From Micromonospora echinospora (lineage in GTDB: Bacteria > Actinomycetota > Actinomycetes > Mycobacteriales > Micromonosporaceae), in assembly GCF_014203425.1 (NCBI RefSeq), contig NZ_JACHJC010000001.1, positions 4,862,001 to 4,926,000 on the forward strand: 64,000 nt of DNA, given 5' to 3'. A program made the translations under genes and the position numbers. Of the stretch, positions 17,208-25,079 are shown piece by piece; positions within the stretch are counted from its first letter, which is position 1, and each line of letters begins with the position of its first letter. The notes beneath the pieces were generated by a model. The model saw only the letters and a program-made list of their open reading frames with translations, was not told the DNA's origin and searched no databases.

Positions 17208-18479
17208 TTACTCGATCAGGTTGGTTTGGCAAGGTACCTGGTCGGCCGATGGGTGGGCGCCGGTCAGCCGTACCGGCAGCCGGTCGTACCCGCGCAGCAT
17301 CAGCGCGCGGCGCGGCCCGGGTTCGGCGGTCAGCGCCGGGAAGCGGTCCAGCAGGCGGGGCAGAACCAGCCGCCCCTCGGCGCGGGCCAGCGTCGCCCCG
17401 AAGCAGTAGTGCGGCCCGGCGCTGAACGCCAGGTGCCGGTTGTCGGCGCGGGACGGGTCGAACCGGTCCGGGTCGGGGAAGCGGCGCGGGTCCCGGTTCG
17501 CGGCGCCGGTCAGCACCACCACCGTCCGCCCGGCGGGCACCGGCAGGCCGGCGACCTCGGTGTCCGCGGCGGCGTACCGGACGGCGAAGTGCACCGGCGG
17601 CTCGTACCGCAGGATCTCCTCCACGTAGGACGCGGCGAGCGACGGATCGGCGCGCAGCTCGGCCCGGGCGCCCGGCCGCTCGGTGAGCAGCACCAGCCCG
17701 TTGCCGAGCAGGTTCGCTGTGGTCCGGAACCCGGCGTTGTACATGATGATCAGGTTGGCCAGCAGCTCGTCGGCGGTCAGCCGGCCGGGTTCGGCCTCGA
17801 CGCCGCGCAGCAGCGCGGAGACGAAGTCGTCACGCGGCGTCGCCCGGCGCGCGGCGACCAGGCCGGTGAAGTACGCGGTCAGCTCCGCCGCCGCGACGTT
17901 GGCGGCCCGGACCTCGCGCATGGACCGGCGGCCGATCTCCAGCACCGCGTCGAACGCGCGGACCCGGGGCGGGAACCACTCCCGGTCCCCCTCCGGCACG
18001 CCCAGCAGCTCGCCGATGACGTCGCTGGGCAGCCGCAGCGCGAAGCGCGCCATGAAGTCGACGGGCCGCCCGTCCGCGCCCGCCTCGGCGAGCCGGTCGA
18101 GCAGGTCGTCGGCGATGCGCCCGATGGCCGGCTCCAGCGCGGCGACCCGGCGCGGGGTGAGCGCCTGGGAGAACAGGTGCCGGACCCGGAGGTGGTCGCG
18201 CTCGGCGGCGTTGAGCATGGACGACTGGAGGATCCGGGTCACCTGGTGCTGGCGCCAGCGGACGCCGGCCCGGTCCAGGTAGTCGGCGCCGAGCACCCGG
18301 AACACGGGGTCGCGCAGTACCCGGTTGACCGCGTCGTAGCCGTGCACGACGAGCGCGTGCGGGTCGGTGGGCCGCAGCCGGGCCGCCTCCCCCGCCTCGT
18401 GCAGCCGGGCGTAGAACGGGTACGGGTCGCGCCGCACCTCGTCGCCGAGCAGCTCGTCGAGGGAGACGGGGACGCCCAT
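17208..18479 (-). CDS. Cytochrome P450 with Arg replacing the I-helix acid
   Basis: This 423-residue P450 has the heme motif FSAGPHYCFG and the ExxR helix (EEILRYEP). The I-helix reads NAGFRTTANLL: the conserved acid before the Thr pair (AGxET) is replaced by Arg, which should alter oxygen activation. The ATG at 18479 is chosen because AGGAG lies 7 nt upstream and the resulting N-terminus is typical. It is the first gene of a leftward run with the ACP and ketosynthase. It is similar to CYP107-like tailoring enzymes, but catalysis needs testing because of the I-helix change. Confidence 0.87.
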   Translation of the reverse strand: MGVPVSLDELLGDEVRRDPYPFYARLHEAGEAARLRPTDPHALVVHGYDAVNRVLRDPVFRVLGADYLDRAGVRWRQHQVTRILQSSMLNAAERDHLRVRHLFSQALTPRRVAALEPAIGRIADDLLDRLAEAGADGRPVDFMARFALRLPSDVIGELLGVPEGDREWFPPRVRAFDAVLEIGRRSMREVRAANVAAAELTAYFTGLVAARRATPRDDFVSALLRGVEAEPGRLTADELLANLIIMYNAGFRTTANLLGNGLVLLTERPGARAELRADPSLAASYVEEILRYEPPVHFAVRYAAADTEVAGLPVPAGRTVVVLTGAANRDPRRFPDPDRFDPSRADNRHLAFSAGPHYCFGATLARAEGRLVLPRLLDRFPALTAEPGPRRALMLRGYDRLPVRLTGAHPSADQVPCQTNLIE

Positions 18480-18555
18480 GGGCCACTCCTCGCGGTCACC
18501 GCAGTCCCGTGACCATAGACTCACCGGCGCCGATGTGTCCACGGACGGTCGGCGG

Positions 18556-19527
18556 TCACTCCAGGCCCGCCCCGCAGGCGTCCTCGCGTACGCCGGCGAG
18601 CATGTCGGCGGTCGTGTGCGCCTGGATGCCGGGCGGCACCGGATCGGCGAACCGCGCGACGACCGCCCGGACGTGCCGCTGCGCGGGTTCGGCCAGTCCG
18701 TCGTAGACGGCGGTGAACAGGTCCCGGGCCGGCCGGCGCAGCCATCCGGGCGGAAGCAGCTCCAGCGGCAGCCGCGGGTCGAGCGTGGGGAACCGCCGGT
18801 AGGTGTCCATCACCTCGGTGCGGGCCCGCACCGCCGCCGGGCCGTCGACGGACTCCAGCCGGGACGCCAGCGGGGTCCACCGGCGCAGGAACTCCTCGTA
18901 CTGGGCGCTGATCGCGGCGATGTCCCAGGCGTCGACGGGGGCGCGCTGGCCGGTGACGTCCAGCGCGTCCTGCCGTCCCCGGAACACGGTGACCGCGCCG
19001 GGCGCGAGCTGCGCCAGGCGCGACCGGGCCGGTTCGCCCAGCTCGTACGGGGAGATCCACAGCCCGTCGTACAGCGGCGCGAAGCCGAGCCAGCGCAGTT
19101 GTCCGCGCAGGGCGCGGCGCTGTGTGCCGCGGTCCTGCGGCAGCGAGAACGCGACCACCGTCCAGCATCCGTCCCACGCCTGCGGGTCGACTGTGGAGGC
19201 GACGATCCAGCTCCCGCCGGCGGAGAGGTCGGCGGCGGCGGCGCGGCTGAGCCGGTAGAAGCTGTTGCGGCCCTGCCGGCTGCCCTCCAGCACACCGCGG
19301 CGGGCCAGCCGGCTGATCGCGGTACGGGCGCCGGCGCTCGTCACCCCGGTCTCGGCGAGCAGCTCGACGATCGCGGCGGACGGCAGCGGGGCCCGGGTAC
19401 GCAGCGTGTAGTCGGCCAGGAGGGTCACCGCCACGCTCTGCGGAGAGGTGCCGGCCTGCCGCCGGGGCAGCCGCGGCGTGGGCGCCTCGTCCGGGTAGAT
19501 CTCCTCGATGTCGAACGGGCTTGGCAC
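18556..19527 (-). CDS. PaaX-family transcriptional regulator
   Basis: This 323-residue protein has an N-terminal winged helix (SAAIVELLAETGVTSAGARTAISRLARRGVLEG) and a PaaX C-terminal region (LGFAPLYDGLWISPYELG). In the phenylacetate pathway PaaX represses catabolic genes in response to phenylacetyl-CoA. Here no paa genes are present and the gene sits at the edge of the terpenoid cluster on the same strand as the P450, so it may control that cluster in response to an acyl-CoA or other ligand. A global or unrelated role cannot be excluded. Confidence 0.85.
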   Translation of the reverse strand: MPSPFDIEEIYPDEAPTPRLPRRQAGTSPQSVAVTLLADYTLRTRAPLPSAAIVELLAETGVTSAGARTAISRLARRGVLEGSRQGRNSFYRLSRAAAADLSAGGSWIVASTVDPQAWDGCWTVVAFSLPQDRGTQRRALRGQLRWLGFAPLYDGLWISPYELGEPARSRLAQLAPGAVTVFRGRQDALDVTGQRAPVDAWDIAAISAQYEEFLRRWTPLASRLESVDGPAAVRARTEVMDTYRRFPTLDPRLPLELLPPGWLRRPARDLFTAVYDGLAEPAQRHVRAVVARFADPVPPGIQAHTTADMLAGVREDACGAGLE

Positions 19528-19769
19528 ACGCGCTCCGGGCTCGGCTCAGGGACGGAGCACCGACTCTAGACGAACGCCGCCGCAGCGCATCGGCGTGCTT
19601 CGATTGACAGTTCACCGCCCGACGGGAACACTATGTGCCATATGAGCGCGGAGCCGGGCCGGGCGAGCCACATTCCGTGAGCGAGGCGCGACACCGCTGC
19701 CGTCCGGGCGGCCGGCGCGGCGCGTGACCGCTCATTCCCGCCTGCACGCAGGCGATCGAAGGAGTCTCC
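19528..19769. promoter_or_regulatory. Divergent promoter region
   Basis: This 242-bp gap separates the leftward PaaX-like gene from the rightward esterase gene. A consensus -35 element TTGACA lies at 19604-19609, with a possible -10 CACTAT at 19629-19634 (19-bp spacing), in the direction of the esterase. GAAGGAG just before the esterase start is a good ribosome binding site. I see no small gene here. Confidence 0.4.
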
Positions 19770-21137
19770 GTGAAAATCAGAGCCAAGATGGTGGTGGCCC
19801 TGGCCGCGTCGCTGGTGGCGGCCGGCCTGGTCATCCCCACAGTGCAACCCGCGTACGCGGCGTCGCTGGCCGAGGTGACCAGCTTCGGCGACAACCCGGG
19901 GCGGATGCGCATGCACGTCTACGTGCCGGACAACCGTCCGTCCCGGCCGGCCACCGTGGTGGCCATGCACGGCTGCGGCGGTTCCGGCCCCGGCTTCTAC
20001 TCCGGCAGCGAGTTCGCCGGGCTGGCCGACCGGTACGGCTTCATCGTGATCTATCCCAGCGCCACCCAGCAGGCCGGCTTCGGCAACTGCTTCGACACCT
20101 GGTCCGACGCGGCCAAGCGCCGCGGCGGCGGCAGCGACCCGGTGTCGCTCATCTCGATGGTCCGCTACGTGCAGCAGCAGTACGGCGCCGACCCGGACCG
20201 GGTCTACGCCACCGGCAGCTCGTCCGGCGGCATGATGACGAACCACATGCTGGCGCTCTACCCGGACGTCTTCAAGGCCGGCGCGGCGTTCATGGGGGTG
20301 CCGTTCAACTGCTTCGCCGGCGCCGCCGACTACCCGCCCGGGTCCAGCCAGTGCACCGGCGGGAACATGAACCGCACCCCGCAGCAGTGGGGCGACGCGG
20401 TCCGCCAGGCGTACCCCGGCTACACCGGGCCCCGTCCCCGGGTGCAGCTCTGGCACGGCACCAACGACACGCTCGTGCCGTACTCGCTGCTGCAGGAGAC
20501 GATCGAGCAGTGGACGAACGTGTTCGGGCTCAGCCAGAACCCCACCTCCACCGACACGCCGCAGTCCGGCTGGAACCGGCGGCGCTACGCCGACTCCACC
20601 GGCACCGTCCAGGTCGAGGCGTACAGCATCCAGGGCGCCGGGCACAGCCTGCCGTCGTCCGGCATGGCCGCGGCGGCAGTGGCCTTCTTCGGCCTGACCA
20701 CCACGCCCGGCCCGACCACGCCGCCGCCGGGACCGACCACGCCCCCACCCGGCCCGACCACGCCCCCGCCCGGGCCCACCACTCCGCCGCCGGGCCCGAC
20801 CACGCCGCCGCCCGGCACCGGCTCCTGCTCGGTGAGCATCGAGCTGAACGCCTGGAACAACGGGCTGACCGAGAACATCACCATCAGCAACACCGGCTCG
20901 ACCGCGGTGAACGGCTGGTCCCTGGCGTTCACGCTGCCCGGCGGCCAGACCATCACCTCCGGCTGGAACGCCTCGTACTCCCCCTCCTCGGGCCAGGTGA
21001 CGGCGCGCAACGTCTCCTACAACGCGGTCATCCCGGCCCGTGGCTCGACCACCATCGGCTTCCAGGCCACCCACACCGGCAACACCGCGCGGCCCAGCTC
21101 GTTCACCCTCAACGGCCAGTCCTGCACGCTCACCTGA
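19770..21137 (+). CDS. Secreted CE1/PHB-depolymerase-family esterase with CBM2
   Basis: This 455-residue extracellular protein has a Sec signal peptide (charged start, hydrophobic core, cleavage after about AYA). An alpha/beta-hydrolase catalytic domain of the polyhydroxybutyrate depolymerase/acetylxylan esterase family contains the nucleophile elbow GSSSGG and oxyanion segment MHGCGG. A proline-threonine linker of 7-residue repeats and a C-terminal family 2 cellulose-binding module, bracketed by two cysteines, follow. It probably deacetylates or deferuloylates plant polysaccharide while anchored to cellulose or xylan. It stands alone with its own promoter region and terminator. Confidence 0.92.
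   Translation: MKIRAKMVVALAASLVAAGLVIPTVQPAYAASLAEVTSFGDNPGRMRMHVYVPDNRPSRPATVVAMHGCGGSGPGFYSGSEFAGLADRYGFIVIYPSATQQAGFGNCFDTWSDAAKRRGGGSDPVSLISMVRYVQQQYGADPDRVYATGSSSGGMMTNHMLALYPDVFKAGAAFMGVPFNCFAGAADYPPGSSQCTGGNMNRTPQQWGDAVRQAYPGYTGPRPRVQLWHGTNDTLVPYSLLQETIEQWTNVFGLSQNPTSTDTPQSGWNRRRYADSTGTVQVEAYSIQGAGHSLPSSGMAAAAVAFFGLTTTPGPTTPPPGPTTPPPGPTTPPPGPTTPPPGPTTPPPGTGSCSVSIELNAWNNGLTENITISNTGSTAVNGWSLAFTLPGGQTITSGWNASYSPSSGQVTARNVSYNAVIPARGSTTIGFQATHTGNTARPSSFTLNGQSCTLT
20709..20813 (+). repeat. Five tandem 21-bp units encoding GPTTPPP linker
   Basis: Five near-identical 21-bp units encode successive G-P-T-T-P-P-P heptads joining the esterase domain to the CBM2. Such linkers are flexible and often O-glycosylated in actinobacteria. 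The units differ only at a few third codon positions, so copy number may vary between strains. Confidence 0.9.
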
Positions 21138-21171
21138 CCGGCGCTCCCCGATCCCGGTGACGTCCGGCCGG

Positions 21172-21202
21172 CGGCCCCGCGACCCGAACGGTCGCGGGGC
21201 CG
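21172..21202 (+). terminator. Strong hairpin terminator after the esterase
   Basis: A perfect 13-bp GC-rich stem (left arm 21172-21184, loop CGAAC, right arm 21190-21202) begins 35 bp after the esterase stop. There is no U-tract, as is usual in high-GC actinobacteria. It separates the esterase from the ArsR unit. Confidence 0.75.
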
Positions 21203-21241
21203 TCGCGCGTGTGCGGACCCGCGCCGCGCCGTCGAAGACAT

Positions 21242-21284
21242 TGAACCGGAAGGTTCAGTGTCATACAGTGAACCATGTGGTTCA
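21242..21284. promoter_or_regulatory. Two perfect palindromic operators for ArsR
   Basis: Two copies of the palindrome TGAACC-N4-GGTTCA lie at 21242-21257 (centre GGAA) and 21269-21284 (centre ATGT), with centres 27 bp apart. The second covers the start codon of the ArsR-family gene. Tandem identical palindromes over a regulator's own start are a clear sign of autorepression. Confidence 0.8.
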
Positions 21285-21657
21285 GCAAAAGACGCTCGAC
21301 CGGGTCTTCGCCAGCCTGGCCGACCCCACCCGACGCGACATCCTGATCCGGCTCGGCACGGGTCCGGCCACCATCAGCGAGCTCACCGAGCCCACCGGGA
21401 TGAGCCTCACCGGCATGCGCAAGCACGTACGCGCGCTGGAGGACGCCGGTCTCGTGGTGACGCAGAAGGTCGGCCGGTCCCGGCAGTGCCGGCTCAGCGA
21501 GGCCCCGCTGGACGCGGCGATGGCCTGGATCAGCTTCTACCGACGCCTCTGGGCACGCCGCCTGGACGGCCTCGACGCCTATCTCACTCTCACCACGGAG
21601 GACCGCGACCATGACGCTCCAGATCCACCTGACCCGACTCCTTCCGGGCACGCCTGA
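21268..21657 (+). CDS. ArsR-family winged-helix repressor
   Basis: This is an ArsR/SmtB-type regulator of about 129 residues: FASLADPTRRDILIRLGTGPATISELTEPTGMSLTGMRKHVRALEDAGLV is the winged helix with a typical helix 3/4. No metal-binding CVC motif is visible, which fits the AHSA1-associated subgroup found with SRPBCC proteins. The start is GTG at 21268 or GTG at 21277; both are inside the second operator, and no strong Shine-Dalgarno precedes them, so a leaderless transcript is possible. It overlaps the following AHSA1 gene by 47 nt, so the two are coupled. Confidence 0.88.
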   Translation: MNHVVQQKTLDRVFASLADPTRRDILIRLGTGPATISELTEPTGMSLTGMRKHVRALEDAGLVVTQKVGRSRQCRLSEAPLDAAMAWISFYRRLWARRLDGLDAYLTLTTEDRDHDAPDPPDPTPSGHA

Positions 21658-22078
21658 GGAGGCGTTCGACGCCTACACCGACGCCGGTAAACAGAAGATC
21701 TGGTTCGGCATCCTGGACGAGGAGCCGGGCATCGTGGAGATCGACGTCGACCTGCGGGTCGGCGGTAAGCAGACAGCGGTCTGGGGCCCCTCCCCCGAGA
21801 TGCTGTTCCGCGAGACGCAGACGTTCCTGGAGATCGACCGCCCGCACCGCCTGGTCACCGAGTCGTCCGGCAGCAGCCCGGACGGCGAGACGATGACCAC
21901 CCGCGTCGAGGTCACCTTCGAGGAGAGGGACGGCGGCACACTGATGACAGTGACGCAGAGCGGCTTCCCGGCCCCGGAGATGCGCGACTTCTTCGCCACC
22001 GAGGTGTGGACGGGGGCGTTCGCCCGCATCGAGGCGTACCTGGCACGGGAGCGCGGAACGCTGCCCTCGCCCGGCTGA
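21611..22078 (+). CDS. AHSA1/SRPBCC-domain protein
   Basis: This 155-residue START-like (SRPBCC) protein of the AHSA1 (activator of Hsp90 ATPase homologue) family begins LTRLLPGTPEEAFDAYTD, the standard first strand and helix. It ends with the long C-terminal helix (FFATEVWTGAFARIEAYLA) that closes the hydrophobic pocket. GGAGG precedes the ATG. Family members bind lipophilic ligands, but their physiological role alongside ArsR repressors is largely unknown. The gene is translationally tied to the repressor, suggesting it handles or senses the same signal. Confidence 0.87.
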   Translation: MTLQIHLTRLLPGTPEEAFDAYTDAGKQKIWFGILDEEPGIVEIDVDLRVGGKQTAVWGPSPEMLFRETQTFLEIDRPHRLVTESSGSSPDGETMTTRVEVTFEERDGGTLMTVTQSGFPAPEMRDFFATEVWTGAFARIEAYLARERGTLPSPG

Positions 22079-22158
22079 CCGGGCCGCCCCGTCACGCAGT
22101 GTGGTCGGGTAGACAGCGCCGGATCCCGCTTTTTGCCGACACCGTGTTGATAACATGC

Positions 22159-22171
22159 CGACATGATGTCG
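22159..22171. promoter_or_regulatory. Palindrome upstream of the ABC exporter operon
   Basis: CGACAT-G-ATGTCG is a perfect 6-1-6 palindrome 23 bp upstream of the permease start. A second small inverted repeat (TGTT-GAT-AACA, 22145-22155) is adjacent, containing a possible -10 TAACAT at 22151-22156. It is a good candidate operator for the TetR-family regulator encoded at the end of the same operon. Confidence 0.6.
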
Positions 22172-22194
22172 ACAAATGTGAGAGGTGACGGCTG

Positions 22195-23325
22195 ATGTTC
22201 CTGGCCATTCGCGAGCTGGGGTTCGCCCGGCTGCGGTTCGCCCTGATGGGGGCCGTGATCGTGCTGATCTCAGTGCTGATGGTGATGCTGTCCGGCCTGT
22301 CCGTCGGACTGGTCCGCGACGGCGTCTCCGGCCTGCAGAACCTGCCGGTCACCTCGTTCGCGTTCGCCCACGGCGTGCAGCACGACTCGGCGTTCTCGCG
22401 CAGCGTGGTGGACGCCTCGGCGGTGGACACCTGGCGCGACCAGCCGGGCGTGGCAGAGGCGACCCCGTTCGGCAACACGCTCATCAACGGGCGTACCGAC
22501 CGGGGCACCGAGGTCGACCTGGCGCTGTTCGGCGTCGAGACCGACTCGTTCCTGTCGCCCGCGGTCAGCGAGGGCGACCGGCTCGGCCCGGCCGACGGAA
22601 TCGTGGTGAGCCCCACCGTGATCGACGCGGGCCTGCGCGTCGGCGACACCGTGACGGTGGACCGGCTGGGCACCGAGCTGCGCGTCGTCGGCGTCACCGA
22701 GCAGCAGGACACCTTCGGCCACGTCGACGTGGCGTACGTGCCGCTGGCGACGTGGCAGGCGGTCAAGTCCGGCACCCCGGCCGGCACGCAGGTGCCGGCG
22801 CAGGCCGCCCAGGAGATCACCGCCGTCGCGGTCCGCGCGGCCGACGGCGACTCGGTGGACCTGGCCGCGGGCGACAAGGCCGCCGGCACGGAGAGCCTGA
22901 CGCTGGAGGAGTCCTACGGCGCCTCGCCGGGCTACACCGCCGAGACGACGACGCTCCAGCTGATCCAGGGCTTCCTCTACGCGATCTCGGCGCTCGTGGC
23001 CGGCGCGTTCTTCGCGGTCTGGGCGATCCAGCGCAAGCAGGAGGTCGCCGTGCTGCGGGCGCTGGGGGCCTCGACCGGCTGGGTGCTGCGCGACGCCCTC
23101 ACCCAGGCACTGATCCTGTTGGCCCTCGCCATCGCCGTCGGCATGGGGATCGGCCTCGGCCTCGGCGCGCTGATCTCCGGCGGCAACGTGCCGTTCGCGC
23201 TGCACCCGCAGAGCATCGCCGCCGCCGCTGCCGGACTGCTCGTGCTCGGCCTGGTCGGCGCGGCAGCCGCCGTCGTCCGCCTCACCTCCATCGACCCGGC
23301 GACCGCCCTGGGAGGCAACCGATGA
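22195..23325 (+). CDS. FtsX/MacB-type ABC transporter permease
   Basis: This 376-residue permease has one N-terminal transmembrane helix, a large extracytoplasmic MacB-PCD-like domain (about residues 45-250) and three C-terminal helices in the FtsX arrangement (LYAISALVAGAFFAVWAIQRKQEVAVLRALGAS). Such permeases with a dedicated ATPase export antibiotics or peptides, or act on lipoproteins. The ATG follows GAGAGGTGA, and its stop overlaps the ATPase start (ATGA). The operon is likely repressed by the TetR protein downstream. Confidence 0.9.
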   Translation: MFLAIRELGFARLRFALMGAVIVLISVLMVMLSGLSVGLVRDGVSGLQNLPVTSFAFAHGVQHDSAFSRSVVDASAVDTWRDQPGVAEATPFGNTLINGRTDRGTEVDLALFGVETDSFLSPAVSEGDRLGPADGIVVSPTVIDAGLRVGDTVTVDRLGTELRVVGVTEQQDTFGHVDVAYVPLATWQAVKSGTPAGTQVPAQAAQEITAVAVRAADGDSVDLAAGDKAAGTESLTLEESYGASPGYTAETTTLQLIQGFLYAISALVAGAFFAVWAIQRKQEVAVLRALGASTGWVLRDALTQALILLALAIAVGMGIGLGLGALISGGNVPFALHPQSIAAAAAGLLVLGLVGAAAAVVRLTSIDPATALGGNR

Positions 23326-24047
23326 GCAGCCGGCCCACCCCGTCCCCCTCGACACCGGGCACCGCCCCGGCCGACCTCGGCCTGGTCATGCGCGGCGTCC
23401 ACCTGCGGCACGGCGACGGCGCGGAGACCGTGCACGCGCTCGACGACGTGGACCTGACCGTCGCGCCCGGCGAACTGGCCGCGATCGTCGGGCCGTCCGG
23501 CGCGGGCAAGTCCAGCCTCCTCGCCGTCGCCGGCGGGCTGGCCCGCCCGGACCAGGGCACCGTCACAGTGGCCGGCCAGGACATGACGGTGTCCAGCCGC
23601 CGAGCGCGCACCGAGCTGCGCCGCCGGCACGTGGGGTTCGTGTTCCAGTCGGGCAACCTGCTGCCCGCGCTGACCGCCGCCGACCAGCTGCGCCTGCCGC
23701 TGCGGCTGGGCGGGCGGCGGGACCGCACCGGACGCGACCCGCTGGAGATGCTCGCGCACGTCGGCCTGGCCGGTAAGGCCGACCGCCGGCCGCACCAGCT
23801 CTCCGGCGGCGAGCGCCAGCGCGTCGGCATCGCCCGGGCGCTGATGACGCAGCCGTCCGTGCTGCTGGTGGACGAACCCACAGCGGCGCTGGACCGGGCC
23901 CGCAGCCACGACATCGTCCAGCTGCTCGCACAGGAGGCACGGGAGCGGTCGGTGGCCGTGGTCATGGTTACTCACGATCACGACGTGCTGCAGTACTGTG
24001 ACACCGTCTACGAGATGATCGACGGCAAGCTCGCCACGAGCAGCTGA
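23322..24047 (+). CDS. ABC transporter ATPase (MacB/LolD type)
   Basis: This 241-residue ATPase partners with the FtsX-type permease. Walker A is GPSGAGKSS, the signature is LSGGERQR, Walker B is VLLVDEPT, and the H-loop VTHDHD is present. The sequence is full length for the MacB/LolD group. It overlaps the permease stop by 4 nt. Confidence 0.93.
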   Translation: MSSRPTPSPSTPGTAPADLGLVMRGVHLRHGDGAETVHALDDVDLTVAPGELAAIVGPSGAGKSSLLAVAGGLARPDQGTVTVAGQDMTVSSRRARTELRRRHVGFVFQSGNLLPALTAADQLRLPLRLGGRRDRTGRDPLEMLAHVGLAGKADRRPHQLSGGERQRVGIARALMTQPSVLLVDEPTAALDRARSHDIVQLLAQEARERSVAVVMVTHDHDVLQYCDTVYEMIDGKLATSS

Positions 24048-24105
24048 CCGCGACGGCAGGGCGCGACGCGGACCCGGTGCGCACACCGGAGACTTGGAGG
24101 TTGGC

Positions 24106-24690
24106 GTGCCGAAGATTCAGGCCTCAACCGTCGCCGAGCACCGGGCCGCCCAGCGGGCGGCGCTGCTCGACGCCGCCCGCGCCCTGCTGTCGCAGGACCC
24201 GGACCAGATCCCCAGCCTCGCCGACGTGGCGCGGCACGCCGGCCTGGCCCGGTCCAGCGCGTACTCCTACTTCAAGTCGCGCACCGACATGTTCGACGTG
24301 CTCGTCGCCGACACCTTTCCCCGGTGGTCGGCCTTCGTCGAGAACCAGATGGCCGAGGCCCACACGCCGGGGTCGAGGATCCTGGCGTACGTCGAGGCAA
24401 ACCTGCAACTGGTTGCCCGGGGCGACCACGCGCTCGCCCGGGCGATGGCGACGGTGGGCAACAGCGAGGTGCTCGCGACCTCCAGCCGGCTCCTGCACGA
24501 CAGCCTCGAGGCGCCGCTACGCGCCGCTCTCGCCGAGCACGGGGCGAGCGACCCGAACCGGATGGCCGAGGTCATCCAGTCGATCGTCTACGCCCTCAGC
24601 CGCATGATCGAGAGCGGCCTCGACCTTCCGACGGCCACCGGCCTCGCCCGCGAGCTGCTCACGCCGTACGTGCGCCCGGCCGCGGCCTGA
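24106..24690 (+). CDS. TetR-family transcriptional regulator
   Basis: This 194-residue TetR-type regulator has an N-terminal helix-turn-helix (LADVARHAGLARSSAYSYFKSR) and a C-terminal all-helical ligand domain. The GTG at 24106 follows CTTGGAGG. It is 58 bp after the ATPase and cotranscribed with the exporter it most likely represses; the ligand is probably the exported compound. Confidence 0.9.
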   Translation: MPKIQASTVAEHRAAQRAALLDAARALLSQDPDQIPSLADVARHAGLARSSAYSYFKSRTDMFDVLVADTFPRWSAFVENQMAEAHTPGSRILAYVEANLQLVARGDHALARAMATVGNSEVLATSSRLLHDSLEAPLRAALAEHGASDPNRMAEVIQSIVYALSRMIESGLDLPTATGLARELLTPYVRPAAA

Positions 24691-25079
24691 CCCTCACTCC
24701 GCACCCCCGCCCCGCGACCGCGGCTCCGACCGCCGTCGCGCGCGCCGGGCCGCCCGCCGGCGGATGTCCCTCCGAACCGGACGGTGCCGGCCCGGCCGAC
24801 CGAACGCTCGAAGCGACCGCCGGCCGGTAGCCGGGCGGCGGCACTGTCATAGGGTCCGGCCACCCGAACGATCGAGCCACGAATCGACGAACCTGACCCG
24901 CCTGCGTTCCGCCTAGTGGAACAGCAGGTCAGAGGCAGTACGGTGGAGTAAGTTACCGATCAGTAGCCTGTTGACGGAGACCGGCGTCACCCCTACCGTT
25001 CCACTCAATCGAACGGCGTACGGTTCATCCGAACGCTCTCGGCCTCGCCGAGTGCGGCCCGAAACAGGAAGTCCGAGGC
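24691..25079. promoter_or_regulatory. Intergenic region with promoter of the catabolic operon
   Basis: There is no gene in these 389 bp. The right half is less GC-rich and holds a convincing promoter: TTGACG at 24971-24976, a 17-bp spacer and TACCGT at 24994-24999. This predicts a start near 25006 and a leader of about 74 nt to the flavoprotein gene. CCGTTC (24996-25001) and GAACGG (25011-25016) form an inverted repeat over the -10 and start point, a likely operator. Confidence 0.6.
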
